This document shows, in pieces, positions 26,817 to 36,428 of a stretch of DNA of 64,000 nucleotides. The stretch is from Sphingomonas zeae. Lineage in GTDB: Bacteria; Pseudomonadota; Alphaproteobacteria; Sphingomonadales; Sphingomonadaceae. How positions within the stretch are numbered: position 1 is the stretch's first letter; each line of letters opens with the position of its first letter. Location: positions 197,706 through 261,705 of the forward strand of contig NZ_JACIFA010000006.1 in assembly GCF_014197135.1 (NCBI RefSeq), read 5' to 3'. Position numbers and translations under genes: made by a program. The notes beneath the pieces were generated by a model. It did no database searches, was not told the origin of the DNA, and saw only the letters and a program-made list of their open reading frames with translations.

Positions 26817-27461
26817 TCACCCGTGCAGGACAGGCAGGCTCGCGTCCCACTTGCGCAAAAACAGCGCTGAACATTCTACGTCCGACATATCCTGCCAGTA
26901 ACACTCCCGGCTTACCCCCTCGACGACGTCGAGCAATATTCTCGCAACCGTCTCGGCCCACGGTTCAGGGTGCTCGACGGAGATAACCGCCGTGACGTAT
27001 CGCCTATAGAAGGCGAAGTGTTTGTCTCGCCAGGAGCCGAGCCAGTGGCGCACGGCGGCATCTTCGAGTGCCTCCGCCATGAGGATCGTCATGCTTCGTT
27101 CGCGTACCCCGCCGTCCGGCTCGCACATGCGGCGGGACAACTCCTTCAGCGCAAGGAGGGGTTCGTCGGGCAGGTCTTGGCTTAGGTTGGAGTGAATCCT
27201 CGCCATCACCCGGTCCATAACGTCCATCAAAAGCTGGATCTTGCTCGACCAGCGGCGGTAGACGGCCTGCTTGCTGACGCCGACCGACTGGGCGATCTGC
27301 TCGATTGAAATATCCAGCCCCTGTTCGACAAAGGCGGTGATCGCCGCCTCGACGACCAGGTTGCCGATCTCCGCCGCCCGTTCGAGACTGGGGCGGCCGC
27401 GCGAGGCGATCGGCGTTGCGGGGCCGCCGTCGCGCGAGGGCAGGATGACGTTGTCGCCCAT
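26817..27461 (-). CDS. TetR-family transcriptional regulator
   Basis: A 214-residue TetR regulator with N-terminal motif EAAITAFVEQGLDISIEQIA and SVGVSKQAVYRRWSSKIQLL. It is the last gene of the minus-strand RND operon, starting 5 bases after the outer-membrane-factor stop. It is therefore a likely local regulator of the pump. Its own operator was not identified. Confidence 0.86.
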   Translation of the reverse strand: MGDNVILPSRDGGPATPIASRGRPSLERAAEIGNLVVEAAITAFVEQGLDISIEQIAQSVGVSKQAVYRRWSSKIQLLMDVMDRVMARIHSNLSQDLPDEPLLALKELSRRMCEPDGGVRERSMTILMAEALEDAAVRHWLGSWRDKHFAFYRRYVTAVISVEHPEPWAETVARILLDVVEGVSRECYWQDMSDVECSALFLRKWDASLPVLHG

Positions 27462-27466
27462 ATGGC

Positions 27467-28963
27467 CTAGTTCAGCCCGCCGCCCAGCGAGCGGTACAGT
27501 TCCACCATGTTGCTCTCGCGATTGAGGCGTGTGGTGACGAGCAACTGCTGCGCGGAATAGGCGGTGCGTTGGGAATCGAGCGTCGTCAGGAAGGACTCGA
27601 CGCCCGTCCGATACCGCGCGTCTGAAATCTTCAGGGCGACGTTCGCCGCCTCCACCCGCGCGGTTTGCGCTGCGATCTGCTCGTCGATGGTACCGCGCTG
27701 CGCCAGCGCGTCGGCGACTTCGCGGAAGGCGGTCTGGACGGTCTTCTCATAGGTCGAGACGGCCGCCTGCTGCTGCGCGCGCGCGACGTCGAGATTGCCG
27801 CGAAGCCGTCCGCCGTCGAACAGCGGCAGCGAAACCGACGGCGCACCCGTATAGGTGAAGCTGCCGCCTGCGAAGAGCCCGCTGAGCGCGGTGCTGATCG
27901 TCCCCAGCGTCGCGGTCAGCGAGATGCGCGGGAACATCGCCGCGCGCGCCGCGCCGATATTGGCGTTCTGCGCGATCAGCTGATGCTCGGCCTGCAACAC
28001 GTCGGGGCGACGCAGCAGGATATCGGACGACAGGCCGGAGGGCAGCAGCGGCAGCGCTGCGCCGCCGTCGGCCAGGCCCTGCGGCAGCAGATCGGTCTGC
28101 ACCGGGGTGCCGACCAGCAGGTCGAGCGCGTTCTTGTCCTGCGCCACCCGCGTCTTGAGCACGGCGATGTCGTTGCGCGCACCCTGATAAGTGGTCTCGG
28201 CCTGCCGCGCCTCGAGTTCGGAGGCGACACCGATCCGGAACTGCGCGCGCGTCAGCTCCAGCGATTGCGCGAACGACTTCAGCGACTCCTGCGAGATGCG
28301 AAGCTGGTCCTGGTCAGAGGCATAGGTCAACCACGCCGTCGCGATCTCGGCGATCAGACTGATCCGGGTCGCGCGCTGGGCTTCCTCGGTTGCGAAATAC
28401 TGTTCCAGTGCGGCGCGGCTAAGGTTGCGGACGCGGCCGAACAGGTCGAGCTCAAAGGCCGAGAAACCGGCATTAACCGAATAGAATTCGAGATTGCGCG
28501 ACGAGGAACCCACCCCGGTGCCGGTGCCGGTGCCACCGGTCCCTGCACCCGTACCCGTACCCGCACCGGTCCCGCCACCGGCCGCGCCGCCCAGCGCCCC
28601 TGCGGCGCCCTGGATGTTGTTGGTATAGGTGCCCGATCCCGACAGGTTGGTCGAGGGGACCAGATCGGCGCGCTGGATGCGATACTGAGCGCGCGCCTGC
28701 AACACATTGGCCGCCGCGATGCGCAGGTCCCGGTTATTCTCCAGCCCCAGCGCGATGGTGCGGCGCAGGCGGTCGTCGGTGAAAAACGACTGCCAGCCGA
28801 TCCTGGTGACATCGGGGGCGTCCGACGCCGCGGCGGGATAGATGCCGTCCTGGGGCAGTGTCGCCGGGACGGCGCCCACCGGGCGGACATATTTGGGCGC
28901 GAGGTTGCACCCGGCGAGCATCGTGGCCGCCAGCAGGGCGAGCGTGGTTTTCGAACGGATCAT
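27467..28963 (-). CDS. RND efflux outer-membrane factor (OprM/NodT type)
   Basis: A 498-residue outer-membrane channel lipoprotein. The lipobox is LLAATMLAGC. The duplicated OEP repeats are recognisable (GLENNRDLRIAAANVLQARAQ; RPDVLQAEHQLIAQNANIGAARAAMFPRIS). An unusual Gly-Thr-rich low-complexity insert of about 30 residues, made of GTGAGTGT-like repeats, interrupts the first half (DNA about 28505-28600). It should complete the tripartite pump with the permease and adaptor encoded just upstream (3-base gap). Confidence 0.92.
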   Translation of the reverse strand: MIRSKTTLALLAATMLAGCNLAPKYVRPVGAVPATLPQDGIYPAAASDAPDVTRIGWQSFFTDDRLRRTIALGLENNRDLRIAAANVLQARAQYRIQRADLVPSTNLSGSGTYTNNIQGAAGALGGAAGGGTGAGTGTGAGTGGTGTGTGVGSSSRNLEFYSVNAGFSAFELDLFGRVRNLSRAALEQYFATEEAQRATRISLIAEIATAWLTYASDQDQLRISQESLKSFAQSLELTRAQFRIGVASELEARQAETTYQGARNDIAVLKTRVAQDKNALDLLVGTPVQTDLLPQGLADGGAALPLLPSGLSSDILLRRPDVLQAEHQLIAQNANIGAARAAMFPRISLTATLGTISTALSGLFAGGSFTYTGAPSVSLPLFDGGRLRGNLDVARAQQQAAVSTYEKTVQTAFREVADALAQRGTIDEQIAAQTARVEAANVALKISDARYRTGVESFLTTLDSQRTAYSAQQLLVTTRLNRESNMVELYRSLGGGLN

Positions 28964-28966
28964 GGA

Positions 28967-31900
28967 TCAAACTCCCTGCGGCACGGACGGCGTGTCGGGG
29001 TGGCCATCGTCGTGCGGACGCGTATCGCCCTCGGCCTTGCGCGCCTTGCTGCGATCGAACAGCCGCATGACGACGACGAAGAACATCGGCACGAAGAAGA
29101 TCGCCAGGATCGTCGCCGACAACATGCCGCCCACCACCGCGCGACCGATCGCGTTCTGCCCCCCTGCCCCTGCACCATTGGCGATGGCCAGCGGGAACAC
29201 GCCGAACACGAAGGCCAGGCTGGTCATCAGGATCGGGCGCAGACGCAGCTTGGCGGCTTCGATCGCCGCGTCGAAAGCGCTCAGCCCTTCGCGCATCTTC
29301 TCCTCGGCGAATTCGACGATCAGGATCGCGTTCTTCGCCGACACGCCGATCGTGGTGATCAGGCCGACCTGCAGATAGATGTCGTTGTTCAGCCCCGTCA
29401 GCATCGCGGCGAGCAGCGCGCCGATGACGCCCAGCGGCACGACCAGCATGACCGAGATCGGCACCGACCAGCTTTCATACAGCGCGGCGAGGCACAGGAA
29501 GACGATCAGCAGCGACAGGCCATAGAGTGCGGGCGCCTGCCCCCCGGACAATTGCTCCTCATAGCTGAGGCCGGTCCAGTCGAGCCGGGTGCCGGGCGGC
29601 AGCTTGGCCTGCATCTCCTCCATCGCCTTGATCGCGGCGCCCGACGACACGCCCGGCGCGGCCTGGCCCAGAATTTCCATCGAAGGCTGTCCGTTATAGC
29701 GCGTCAGCTGCATCGGACCCTGATGCCAATCGACCGAGGAGAAGGCGGTGAACGGCGCCATCGTGCCCGTCGCCCCACGCACATAAAGGTCGCCGATATC
29801 CTCGGGCGCCATGCGATAGGCGGCGTCGGCCTGGATATAGACGCGCTTCACGCGGCCGCGATCGATGAAGTCGTTCACATAGGAACCACCCCAGGCGGTC
29901 GCGATGGTGCTGTTGACGGTCGACAGGTCGAGGCCGAGAGCGCGCGCCTTGTCCTGGTCGACATTGACCTTGAGCTGCGGCGCGTCGTCGAGCGCGTTGG
30001 GGCGAACGCCGACCAGCGACTTGTTCTGCGACGCCATGCCGAGCAACATGTTGCGCGCGGCGAGCAGTTTTTCATGCCCGATGCCGCCTTCGTCGACCAA
30101 TTGCATGTCGAAGCCGGTGGCGTTGCCCAGTTCCTGGACGGCGGGCGGGATGACCGCAAAGATCAGGCCGTCATTGTAGCGCGCGAACGCCCCCATGGCG
30201 CGGCCGATGATCGCCTGCGCCTTGTTCTCGGCACCCGGACGGTCCTTCCACTCCTTCATCGGGATGAAGGCGATGCCGCTATTCTGGCCTTGGCCTGCGA
30301 AGCTGAAGCCGTTGATCGTGTAAACGCCGCGAATGGCGCTCCCTGCATCGCTCAGGAAATGGTCGCGGACGAGGTCGAGGCCCTTCTGGGTACGCGCCGT
30401 GGTCGCCCCCGGCGGACCCTGAACCAGCGCGATCATCACGCCCTGATCCTCGTCGGGCAGGAAGCCGCTCGGCAACCGCATGAAGAGGAAGGCCATGCCC
30501 GCGACGATCAGCGCATAGACGATCAGCGAGCGCCCCCAGCGCCGCGCGGTCGAGCGGACGCCCTTTTCATAGCGGTCGCGCCCGCGGTCGAACCGATCGT
30601 TGAACCAGCGGAAGAAGCGCGCCAGCGGACCATGGCCTTCGGCCTTGTCGGGGTCATGCGGCTTCAGGATGGTGGCGCAGAGTGCCGGCGTCAGGATCAG
30701 CGCGACCGCGACCGACAGTACCATCGCCGAGACGATCGTGATCGAGAACTGGCGATAGATGACGCCCGTCGACCCGCCGAAGAACGCCATCGGCAGGAAC
30801 ACCGCGGACAGCACCGCCGCGATGCCGATCAGCGCGCCGGTGATCTCGTCCATCGACTTCCGCGCCGCCTCGCGCGGCGACAGATGCTCGGTAGTGATCA
30901 GCCGCTCGACATTCTCGACGACGACGATCGCGTCGTCGACCAAGAGGCCTATGGCCAGCACCATGCCGAACAGGGTCAGCGTGTTGATCGAATAGCCGAA
31001 CGCCGCCAGCACCGCGAACGTCCCCGTCAGCACGACCGGCACCGCGATCGTCGGGATCAGCGTGGCGCGGAAATTCTGGAGGAACAGGAACATCACGAGG
31101 AAGACGAGCACGACCGCCTCGACCAAAGTCTCGATCACCTGTTCGATCGACAGTCGGACGAAGGGCGAGGTGTCGTAGGGGAAGATGACCTTGACGTCGG
31201 AAGGGAATTCCTTGGCCAGCGCGTTGACCCGCTCCTTGACCGCGGTGACGGTGTCGAGCGCGTTGGCGCCGGGTGCCAGCTTGATGCCGATGCCCGAGGC
31301 GGGCTTGCCGTTCCACTGTGCCGAGAAGGCGTAATTCTCCGCGCCGATCGCGACGCGCGCGACGTCGCCCAGCCGGACGATCGAGCCGTCGGTATTGCTC
31401 TTCAGGCGGATCTTGGCGAACTGCTCGGGGGAAGTCAGCCGTGACGAGACCGAGACGGTCGCGTTGAGCATCTGTTCCTTGGGCGCGGGCTGCGCGCCGA
31501 TCTGGCCCGCCGAGACCTGCGCGTTCTGCGCCGTGACCGCACTGGTCACGTCCGCCATCGTCAGCGCATAGTTGTTGAGCTTGATCGGATCGACCCAGAT
31601 CCGCATCGCATATTGCGACCCGAAGATCTGCGTATCGCCGACGCCGGTGACGCGCGACAGCGGATCGGAAATCCGCGAGGCGACGATATCGGCCAGATCG
31701 TCGGCGTCATGCTTGCCGTTCTCGGAATAGAGACCGACGAACAGCAGGAAATTCTGCGTCGCCTTGGCGACGATGATGCCCTGGCGCTGGACCTCCTGCG
31801 GCAGAAGCGGGGTCGCCGCCTGCAGCTTGTTCTGGACCTGCACCTGCGCGATGTCGGGATCGGTCCCTTGTTCGAAGGTCAGCGTGATCGTCACGCTGCC

Positions 31901-32155
31901 CGCCGAGGATGAGGAGGACGAGAAGTAGCGAAGGTGGTCGATCCCCTTCATCTGCTGCTCGATGATCTGGGTGGTGGTATTTTCCAGAGTCTGGGCATCG
32001 GCGCCCGGATAATTGGCGGTGATCGACACCGCTGGCGGCGCAATTGCCGGGAACTGCGCGATCGGCAGCGAGCGCAGGGACAGGAGCCCCGCGATGACGA
32101 CCATCACCGCCAACACATAGGCAAAGATCGGGCGATCGATGAAATAGCGTGACAT
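28967..32155 (-). CDS. RND multidrug efflux permease (AcrB/MexB type, HAE1)
   Basis: A 1062-residue inner-membrane proton-drug antiporter. [20 protein letters not shown] begins TM1. The proton-relay pair lies in TM4 ([18 protein letters not shown], two adjacent Asp), and motif B-like [21 protein letters not shown] follows. The large periplasmic loops between TM1-2 and TM7-8 are of normal size. It is the middle gene of an adaptor-permease-OMF operon. Substrates are likely amphiphilic drugs, dyes or solvents by family. Confidence 0.95.
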   Translation of the reverse strand: MSRYFIDRPIFAYVLAVMVVIAGLLSLRSLPIAQFPAIAPPAVSITANYPGADAQTLENTTTQIIEQQMKGIDHLRYFSSSSSSAGSVTITLTFEQGTDPDIAQVQVQNKLQAATPLLPQEVQRQGIIVAKATQNFLLFVGLYSENGKHDADDLADIVASRISDPLSRVTGVGDTQIFGSQYAMRIWVDPIKLNNYALTMADVTSAVTAQNAQVSAGQIGAQPAPKEQMLNATVSVSSRLTSPEQFAKIRLKSNTDGSIVRLGDVARVAIGAENYAFSAQWNGKPASGIGIKLAPGANALDTVTAVKERVNALAKEFPSDVKVIFPYDTSPFVRLSIEQVIETLVEAVVLVFLVMFLFLQNFRATLIPTIAVPVVLTGTFAVLAAFGYSINTLTLFGMVLAIGLLVDDAIVVVENVERLITTEHLSPREAARKSMDEITGALIGIAAVLSAVFLPMAFFGGSTGVIYRQFSITIVSAMVLSVAVALILTPALCATILKPHDPDKAEGHGPLARFFRWFNDRFDRGRDRYEKGVRSTARRWGRSLIVYALIVAGMAFLFMRLPSGFLPDEDQGVMIALVQGPPGATTARTQKGLDLVRDHFLSDAGSAIRGVYTINGFSFAGQGQNSGIAFIPMKEWKDRPGAENKAQAIIGRAMGAFARYNDGLIFAVIPPAVQELGNATGFDMQLVDEGGIGHEKLLAARNMLLGMASQNKSLVGVRPNALDDAPQLKVNVDQDKARALGLDLSTVNSTIATAWGGSYVNDFIDRGRVKRVYIQADAAYRMAPEDIGDLYVRGATGTMAPFTAFSSVDWHQGPMQLTRYNGQPSMEILGQAAPGVSSGAAIKAMEEMQAKLPPGTRLDWTGLSYEEQLSGGQAPALYGLSLLIVFLCLAALYESWSVPISVMLVVPLGVIGALLAAMLTGLNNDIYLQVGLITTIGVSAKNAILIVEFAEEKMREGLSAFDAAIEAAKLRLRPILMTSLAFVFGVFPLAIANGAGAGGQNAIGRAVVGGMLSATILAIFFVPMFFVVVMRLFDRSKARKAEGDTRPHDDGHPDTPSVPQGV

Positions 32156-32161
32156 GGCCGG

Positions 32162-33397
32162 TTACTTCGCCTGTGCCTGAGCCTTGCCCGCTTGCGGCTG
32201 CGCAGCCGCGGGCTTGGCGTTGGGGTTCCATGGCTTGCCCTGCACGGGCATGCCCGGACGCAGCATCATGCCGCCTTCCACGATGATCTTGTCCCCGGCC
32301 TTGAGGCCGCTGGTCACGATCCAGTTGTCGCCGACCGACCGGCCGGTCTGGAGCGTCCGCCCCTCGACCTTGTTGCCCGCGCCGATCACCATCACCGTCG
32401 CCTGCCCCTTTTCGTCGCGGCTGACGGCGCGCTGCGGCACCAGGAAGGCATTGGACTGCGTCCCCTCGACCAGCGACGCGCGCGCGAACATGCCGGGCAG
32501 CAACAGGCCGTTGGGGTTGGGAAACAGCGCCCGGATCACCTGCGATCCGGTGGTCGGGTCGACGGTGACGTCGGCGAAGCGCAGCGTGCCCTGCGGGCCA
32601 TAATCGCTGCCGTCCTCGAGCTTCAACCTGACCCGGGCATTGCCGTCGCGGGTCAGTTGGCCGCTCATGATCTGCCGACGCAGCTTCAGCAGCTCCGCGC
32701 TCGGCTCCTGGATATCGACATAGATGGGGTCGAGCCGCTGGATGGTGGCGAGCGCGTCGGTCTGCGACGCCGACACCAGCGCGCCGGTCGTGAAAACCGA
32801 CCGGCCGATCCGGCCGGTGATCGGCGCGCGGATCGTGGTGCGGGCCAGATCGATCTGCGCAGTGCGCAGCGCGGCCTGCTGCGCGGCGACGTCGGCGCGC
32901 GCCTGCGCGGCGCTGGTCTGCGCGTTCTCGAACTCCTGCCGGGCGATCGCGTTGATCTTGACCAGTTCGCCGTACCGGCGTGCCAGCGCGGCGCTCGACG
33001 CGATGCTCGCCTGGGCTCGGGTCAGCGCGGCGCGGGCACTGGCGACCTGCGCTTGGTAGGGCGCCGGATCGATATGGTATAGCGGCTGTCCCTGGCGGAC
33101 CATGTCACCCTCGACGAACAGTCGCTGGGTGATCAGGCCGTTGACCTGGGGACGAACATCGGAGGTTTCGAATGCAGTGGTCCTGCCGGGCAATTCGGTC
33201 GTGAGGGTGACAGGCTGCTCGCTCGCCACCACATAACTGACTGGTGCCGGCCCCTGCGCCGCCTGCTGCTGCTGTTGCTTGCCACCGGCACCGCAAGCGG
33301 TCAGTGCGAGCACGGCGGCAGATGCCAACACACGACCCATAAGCCGATTGGAACCCACATTTCCCAAGTAAGGCGCTGATTTCGCTGTCCTGACCAT
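32162..33397 (-). CDS. RND efflux periplasmic adaptor (MexA/AcrA type)
   Basis: A membrane-fusion lipoprotein of about 411 residues. The lipobox is ASAAVLALTAC, followed by a Gln-rich linker. The hairpin/lipoyl region (DVRPQVNGLITQRLFVEGD) and the barrel region (RTTIRAPITGRIGRSVFTTG) match the family. The start is uncertain. The ATG at 33397 has an AGGAA site; an ATG at 33340 gives a shorter leader (Cys at residue 16). A TATAAT-like hexamer overlaps the 33397 start and would favour 33340 if it is a real -10. The IS1380-family element lies immediately upstream. Confidence 0.9.
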   Translation of the reverse strand: MVRTAKSAPYLGNVGSNRLMGRVLASAAVLALTACGAGGKQQQQQAAQGPAPVSYVVASEQPVTLTTELPGRTTAFETSDVRPQVNGLITQRLFVEGDMVRQGQPLYHIDPAPYQAQVASARAALTRAQASIASSAALARRYGELVKINAIARQEFENAQTSAAQARADVAAQQAALRTAQIDLARTTIRAPITGRIGRSVFTTGALVSASQTDALATIQRLDPIYVDIQEPSAELLKLRRQIMSGQLTRDGNARVRLKLEDGSDYGPQGTLRFADVTVDPTTGSQVIRALFPNPNGLLLPGMFARASLVEGTQSNAFLVPQRAVSRDEKGQATVMVIGAGNKVEGRTLQTGRSVGDNWIVTSGLKAGDKIIVEGGMMLRPGMPVQGKPWNPNAKPAAAQPQAGKAQAQAK

Positions 33398-33418
33398 TAT
33401 ATTTCCTATATAAAACAT

Positions 33419-35034
33419 GGTGTTGAAGGCTGCGAGGGGCGCGTTTCATGGATCACCCAGAGGGTGCGGGCTTGCAACGGGCAGATCGGGTGGATTTCGA
33501 CCCTCGCGTGCGGCTGGAATTTCGCGGCACGCAGCTCAGTTCCGACGGCGGCCTTCTGGTGATGCGCGAGCTTGATGACGCGCTCGGGTTGTCCGATTTG
33601 GCGTCAGCGGCGCTGCGCGATACTCGCTCTGGCAAGAACACGGTCCATCGGCTCGACGGCCTGTTCCGGCAATCAGTCTTTGGGCGGCTGGCCGGATACG
33701 AGGATGTCAACGACGCCAACCGTCTCGCCTGCGATCCGGTCATGCGCCAAGTTGTCGGCGGCAGAGCGGTCGATGCACAAGCGGCCTCGGCATCGCAGAT
33801 GGGACGGTTCGAGACCGAGACGCTGGCTCTGGCCGGGAACCGTGCCGCGCTGGCCGACCTGAACGGGCAATGGATCGACCGGTTCCATGACCGTAACGGG
33901 CTGAAGTACATCGTTCTGGACATGGACAGCTCGGTCAGCCCGACCCATGGCGACCAGGAAGGGTCCGCCTGGAATGGCCATTTCGACTGTAGCTGCTATC
34001 ACCCCAACTTTCTGTTCAACCAGTTCGGGATGCTGGAACGCTGCGCCCTGCGCCATGGCAACGTCCACAGCGCCGATGGCTGGCGTGATGTTCTCGACCC
34101 CGTCATTGCGCGCTACGCGGAGCGCGACCTTGGTGGCAGGTTCTTCCGGGCCGATGCTGCCTACGCGATCCCGGCGATCTATGAGCGATTGGAAGAAGCG
34201 CGGTTCTTCTACGCCATCCGGCTGCCCGCAAACGCGGTCCTCAAGGACAAGATCGCGCATCGGCTAACGCGCCCTGTCGGGCGGCCGTCACTGACCAAGG
34301 TCAAGCGGTTCTTCGAGGAATTCGAGTATCAGGCGGCGTCCTGGGACAAGGAACGCCGGGTGATCGCCAAGATCGAATGGCATCCGGGCGAACTGTTCCC
34401 GCGTGTCGGCTTCATCGTCACCAACCTGCCGATGGAGCCGGACTGGGTGGTGCGGTTCTACAACCAGCGCGGCACCGCCGAGCAGCACATCAAAGAGGGC
34501 AAATACGCCTTTCGCTGGACGCGGCTGTCGTGCCGGAAGTTCCGCGACAATGAGGTGCGGCTGCAACTGCACGCCCTGGCGTACAACCTGGCCACCTTCT
34601 TGCGCTGCATCGAGCTGCCCGAGGCCATGGCCGACTGGTCGTTGACCAGCCTGCAACTGAAGCTGATCAAGATCGGGGCACGTGTGGTCCGTCACGCCCG
34701 CACCATCACCTTCCAGCTGGCCGAGGTCGCTGTCACCGGCACGATGGTACGCGCCATCCTCGCCGCTATCCGCCGATTGCGAGCGCCACCGCTATGCGCA
34801 TGATCGCGATCCACGCTCAAACTGAACGAAAGCGGCTGGACAGATCTGTCCGCTGCGCTGAAAAACGCCGCCCCTGGGCAAGGAAACAGCGGCTTCGCGG
34901 TCTGATCCGTCCAGATCCAGCAGTCTGCGCGACCGCAGGTGCCGCTTGCGGCAGAAAATCCTTGTCTAGCGCTCGGATACAGGCGATCTTCACCTCAAAC
35001 GCCACGCCACTTGGGGAATGCAGGTTCAACCCCG
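33419..35034 (+). mobile_element. IS1380-family insertion sequence (approximate ends)
   Basis: An insertion sequence of about 1.6 kb around the transposase gene. The ends are estimates. On the left, GGTGTTGAAGGCTGC near 33419-33434 resembles, in inverted orientation, GGGGTTGAACCTGC ending near 35034. This suits the family's length but is weak evidence for the terminal repeats, and no target duplication was identified. The right side abuts a truncated IS3-type orfA. The left side abuts the efflux adaptor gene, so the IS may have replaced or altered that operon's promoter. Confidence 0.55.
33448..34803 (+). CDS. IS1380-family DDE transposase
   Basis: A 451-residue transposase of normal length with no interruption. 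The N-terminal signature FRGTQLSSDGGLLVMRELDD and RLDGLFRQSVFGRLAGYEDVNDA are characteristic of IS1380. Acidic catalytic candidates occur in YIVLDMDSSVSPTHG, FFRADAAYAIPA and AEQHIKEGKYAF. It appears intact and potentially active. Confidence 0.93.
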   Translation: MDHPEGAGLQRADRVDFDPRVRLEFRGTQLSSDGGLLVMRELDDALGLSDLASAALRDTRSGKNTVHRLDGLFRQSVFGRLAGYEDVNDANRLACDPVMRQVVGGRAVDAQAASASQMGRFETETLALAGNRAALADLNGQWIDRFHDRNGLKYIVLDMDSSVSPTHGDQEGSAWNGHFDCSCYHPNFLFNQFGMLERCALRHGNVHSADGWRDVLDPVIARYAERDLGGRFFRADAAYAIPAIYERLEEARFFYAIRLPANAVLKDKIAHRLTRPVGRPSLTKVKRFFEEFEYQAASWDKERRVIAKIEWHPGELFPRVGFIVTNLPMEPDWVVRFYNQRGTAEQHIKEGKYAFRWTRLSCRKFRDNEVRLQLHALAYNLATFLRCIELPEAMADWSLTSLQLKLIKIGARVVRHARTITFQLAEVAVTGTMVRAILAAIRRLRAPPLCA

Positions 35035-35266
35035 CATTGTCCAGCATCGTGTCCGCCAGCAGCCGCTTCAGCTTGGCATTCTCGTCCTCGAGCGCACGCA
35101 GACGCTTCGCCTCCGATATCTCCAGCCCGCCATACTTCGCCTTCCACGCATAGTAGGTCGCGCTCGACATCCCATGCTTGCGGCACAACTCCGTCACCAC
35201 CGCACCCGCTTCGGCCTCCTTCAGGATGCCGATGATCTGCTCTTCCGAAAATTGCTTCCGTCTCAT
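35025..35266 (-). pseudogene. Truncated IS3 OrfA (helix-turn-helix transposase subunit)
   Basis: The frame starts MRRKQFSEEQIIGILKEAEA and continues through HGMSSATYYAWKAKYGGLE and the leucine-zipper-like RLRALEDENAKLKRLLAD, all typical of OrfA in the IS3 family. Homology ends at DNAGL, and the frame continues into unrelated sequence to a stop near 34817. No orfB is present, so it is not functional as a transposase. Confidence 0.8.
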
Positions 35267-35324
35267 TCCGTCCGTCCTCTGATGGCCGGACTCTAGCTCC
35301 AAATGGAGGAATTTTCGGGGGGCA
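35025..35324 (-). mobile_element. Remnant of an IS3-family element (outer end and orfA part)
   Basis: About 300 bases of an IS3-type element. The outer end reads TGCCCCCCGAAAATTCC on the minus strand at 35324, the TG...CA-type terminus. Inside lies the orfA start. The element stops after the codons for DTMLDNAGL. The normal orfA end and all of orfB are missing, and the IS1380-family sequence follows. Confidence 0.75.
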
Positions 35325-36152
35325 CGTCACGGCGCCGTTGTGATCCACCCGCGGCCGAACGGCGCATAGGCCGCGCCACCTTGCCGAAACGACATCGCGC
35401 AACCGCGCCAAGAAGGTCCGGGCACAAGAAACGGAAACCTCCAGCTTCGGGCGACGGACCGTCCGCAGGAAAGCGTCGGCTACCTTTTCGGCATAAAGCG
35501 GTGAATTGATGGAATCGAAATCGGGAGCGCCGGACACGGCTTGCGAATGCGTGATAGTCTTGCCGCCGACCGGATAGAGTATGCTTATCTGCACGCCGTG
35601 CGGCCGCAACTCGTCCCGAAGCGCGCTTATTGAAGTGCGCAAGCCCAATATCAACGCAGAATTGACAGCGTTCCCCGTTGACCCGTTAAAGCCGCCAGGA
35701 GGCGCGACGACGACGACGTGACCACGGCCCGCTATGGCCATTGCCCGAGCGACGGCAGTGAGGATGCACGCCGTGCTGACCAGGTTCATTTCGAGCTGTA
35801 GCCGGACATATTCCGGGTCCAGGGCGGATGGGGAATCGGGTGGGATCGCGCTGGCGTTGATGATGGCAACACCGGGAACTTTCGTGACGAAGATCGGCAA
35901 GTTCGTGAAAGCGTCGACATCCTCGCGATTGCGAGGGTCGAGAACATAGGTTCTGGCTTCGGGATAGAGGCGCGCCTGCCGGTCCAGACGGCGCGCATCC
36001 GCATCTACGAGCAGCAATCGATATCCCTGCCCCGCCAGGCGACGGGCAATCGCCGAGCCGATCGCACCGGTTGAACCCGTGATCATCGCGATCGCGCCGC
36101 GGGGGGAGCCCTTGGCGTTCAAGGGGGAATTCCGATGCCGCCGGGCCTTCAT
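35325..36152 (-). pseudogene. SDR-family oxidoreductase cut at its 3' end by the IS3 remnant
   Basis: The first about 275 codons of a short-chain dehydrogenase. MITGSTGAIGSAIARRLAGQG is the cofactor motif. The usual Asn-containing motif is VAIINASAI, and the region around VVVVAPPGGFNGSTGNAVNSAL stands where Ser/Tyr/Lys are expected. That segment has no clear YxxxK, so even the intact protein may be atypical. The frame reads straight into the IS3 end (PPKIPPF onward is element sequence). Most of the fold is present, so a truncated product is possible. It overlaps the small membrane gene by 4 bases. Confidence 0.68.
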
Positions 36153-36322
36153 CGACTATTGAGCCCGGACCGGCTGAGAAGCGCCATGAGCGGCACGAGC
36201 CCGGACAGAAGCGCGATCAGGCCCGCTGCCAGATCGTCGGCGATGCTGCCGCGAAGCCAAAGGAACATGGCGAGCTGGAAGCCAATAACGAGCGCAATCG
36301 GGAAGGTGGTACGGCAGCGCAT
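36149..36322 (-). CDS. Small membrane protein upstream of the broken SDR
   Basis: A 57-residue protein with two hydrophobic segments (PIALVIGFQLAMFLWL and LAAGLIALLSGLVPLMALL). Its stop overlaps the ATG of the SDR gene (ATGA), suggesting an operon. The frame extends further upstream, but the ATG at 36322 starts the membrane-protein part. No family recognised. Confidence 0.5.
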   Translation of the reverse strand: MRCRTTFPIALVIGFQLAMFLWLRGSIADDLAAGLIALLSGLVPLMALLSRSGLNSR

Positions 36323-36352
36323 CAGGGCGATCCCATCTGTCGTGAAGGGGAG

Positions 36353-36387
36353 GCCGCCGCCCGATCGGGGGGCTAACGGGCGGCGGC
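36353..36387 (-). terminator. Strong GC hairpin after the beta-barrel gene
   Basis: GCCGCCGCCCG (36353-36363) and CGGGCGGCGGC (36377-36387) are perfect 11-bp arms with a 13-base loop. They lie downstream of the barrel gene stop and upstream of the next minus-strand gene. There is no T-tract. Confidence 0.55.
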
Positions 36388-36428
36388 GGGCAATTCCGGT
36401 CGGGGGGCTACCGGAACTGCACAAGGGG

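Noticed and set aside
28505-28605. The GC-rich hexamer repeats as a CRISPR or regulatory array
   Set aside because: They are in frame within the outer-membrane-factor gene and encode a Gly-Thr low-complexity loop.
27665-31444. A very long open frame (about 1259 codons) on the plus strand opposite the efflux genes
   Set aside because: It is the antisense shadow of the outer-membrane-factor and permease genes in G+C-rich DNA. Its translation is rich in Arg/His/Gln/Asp with no recognisable domain, while the minus-strand frames are clear family members.
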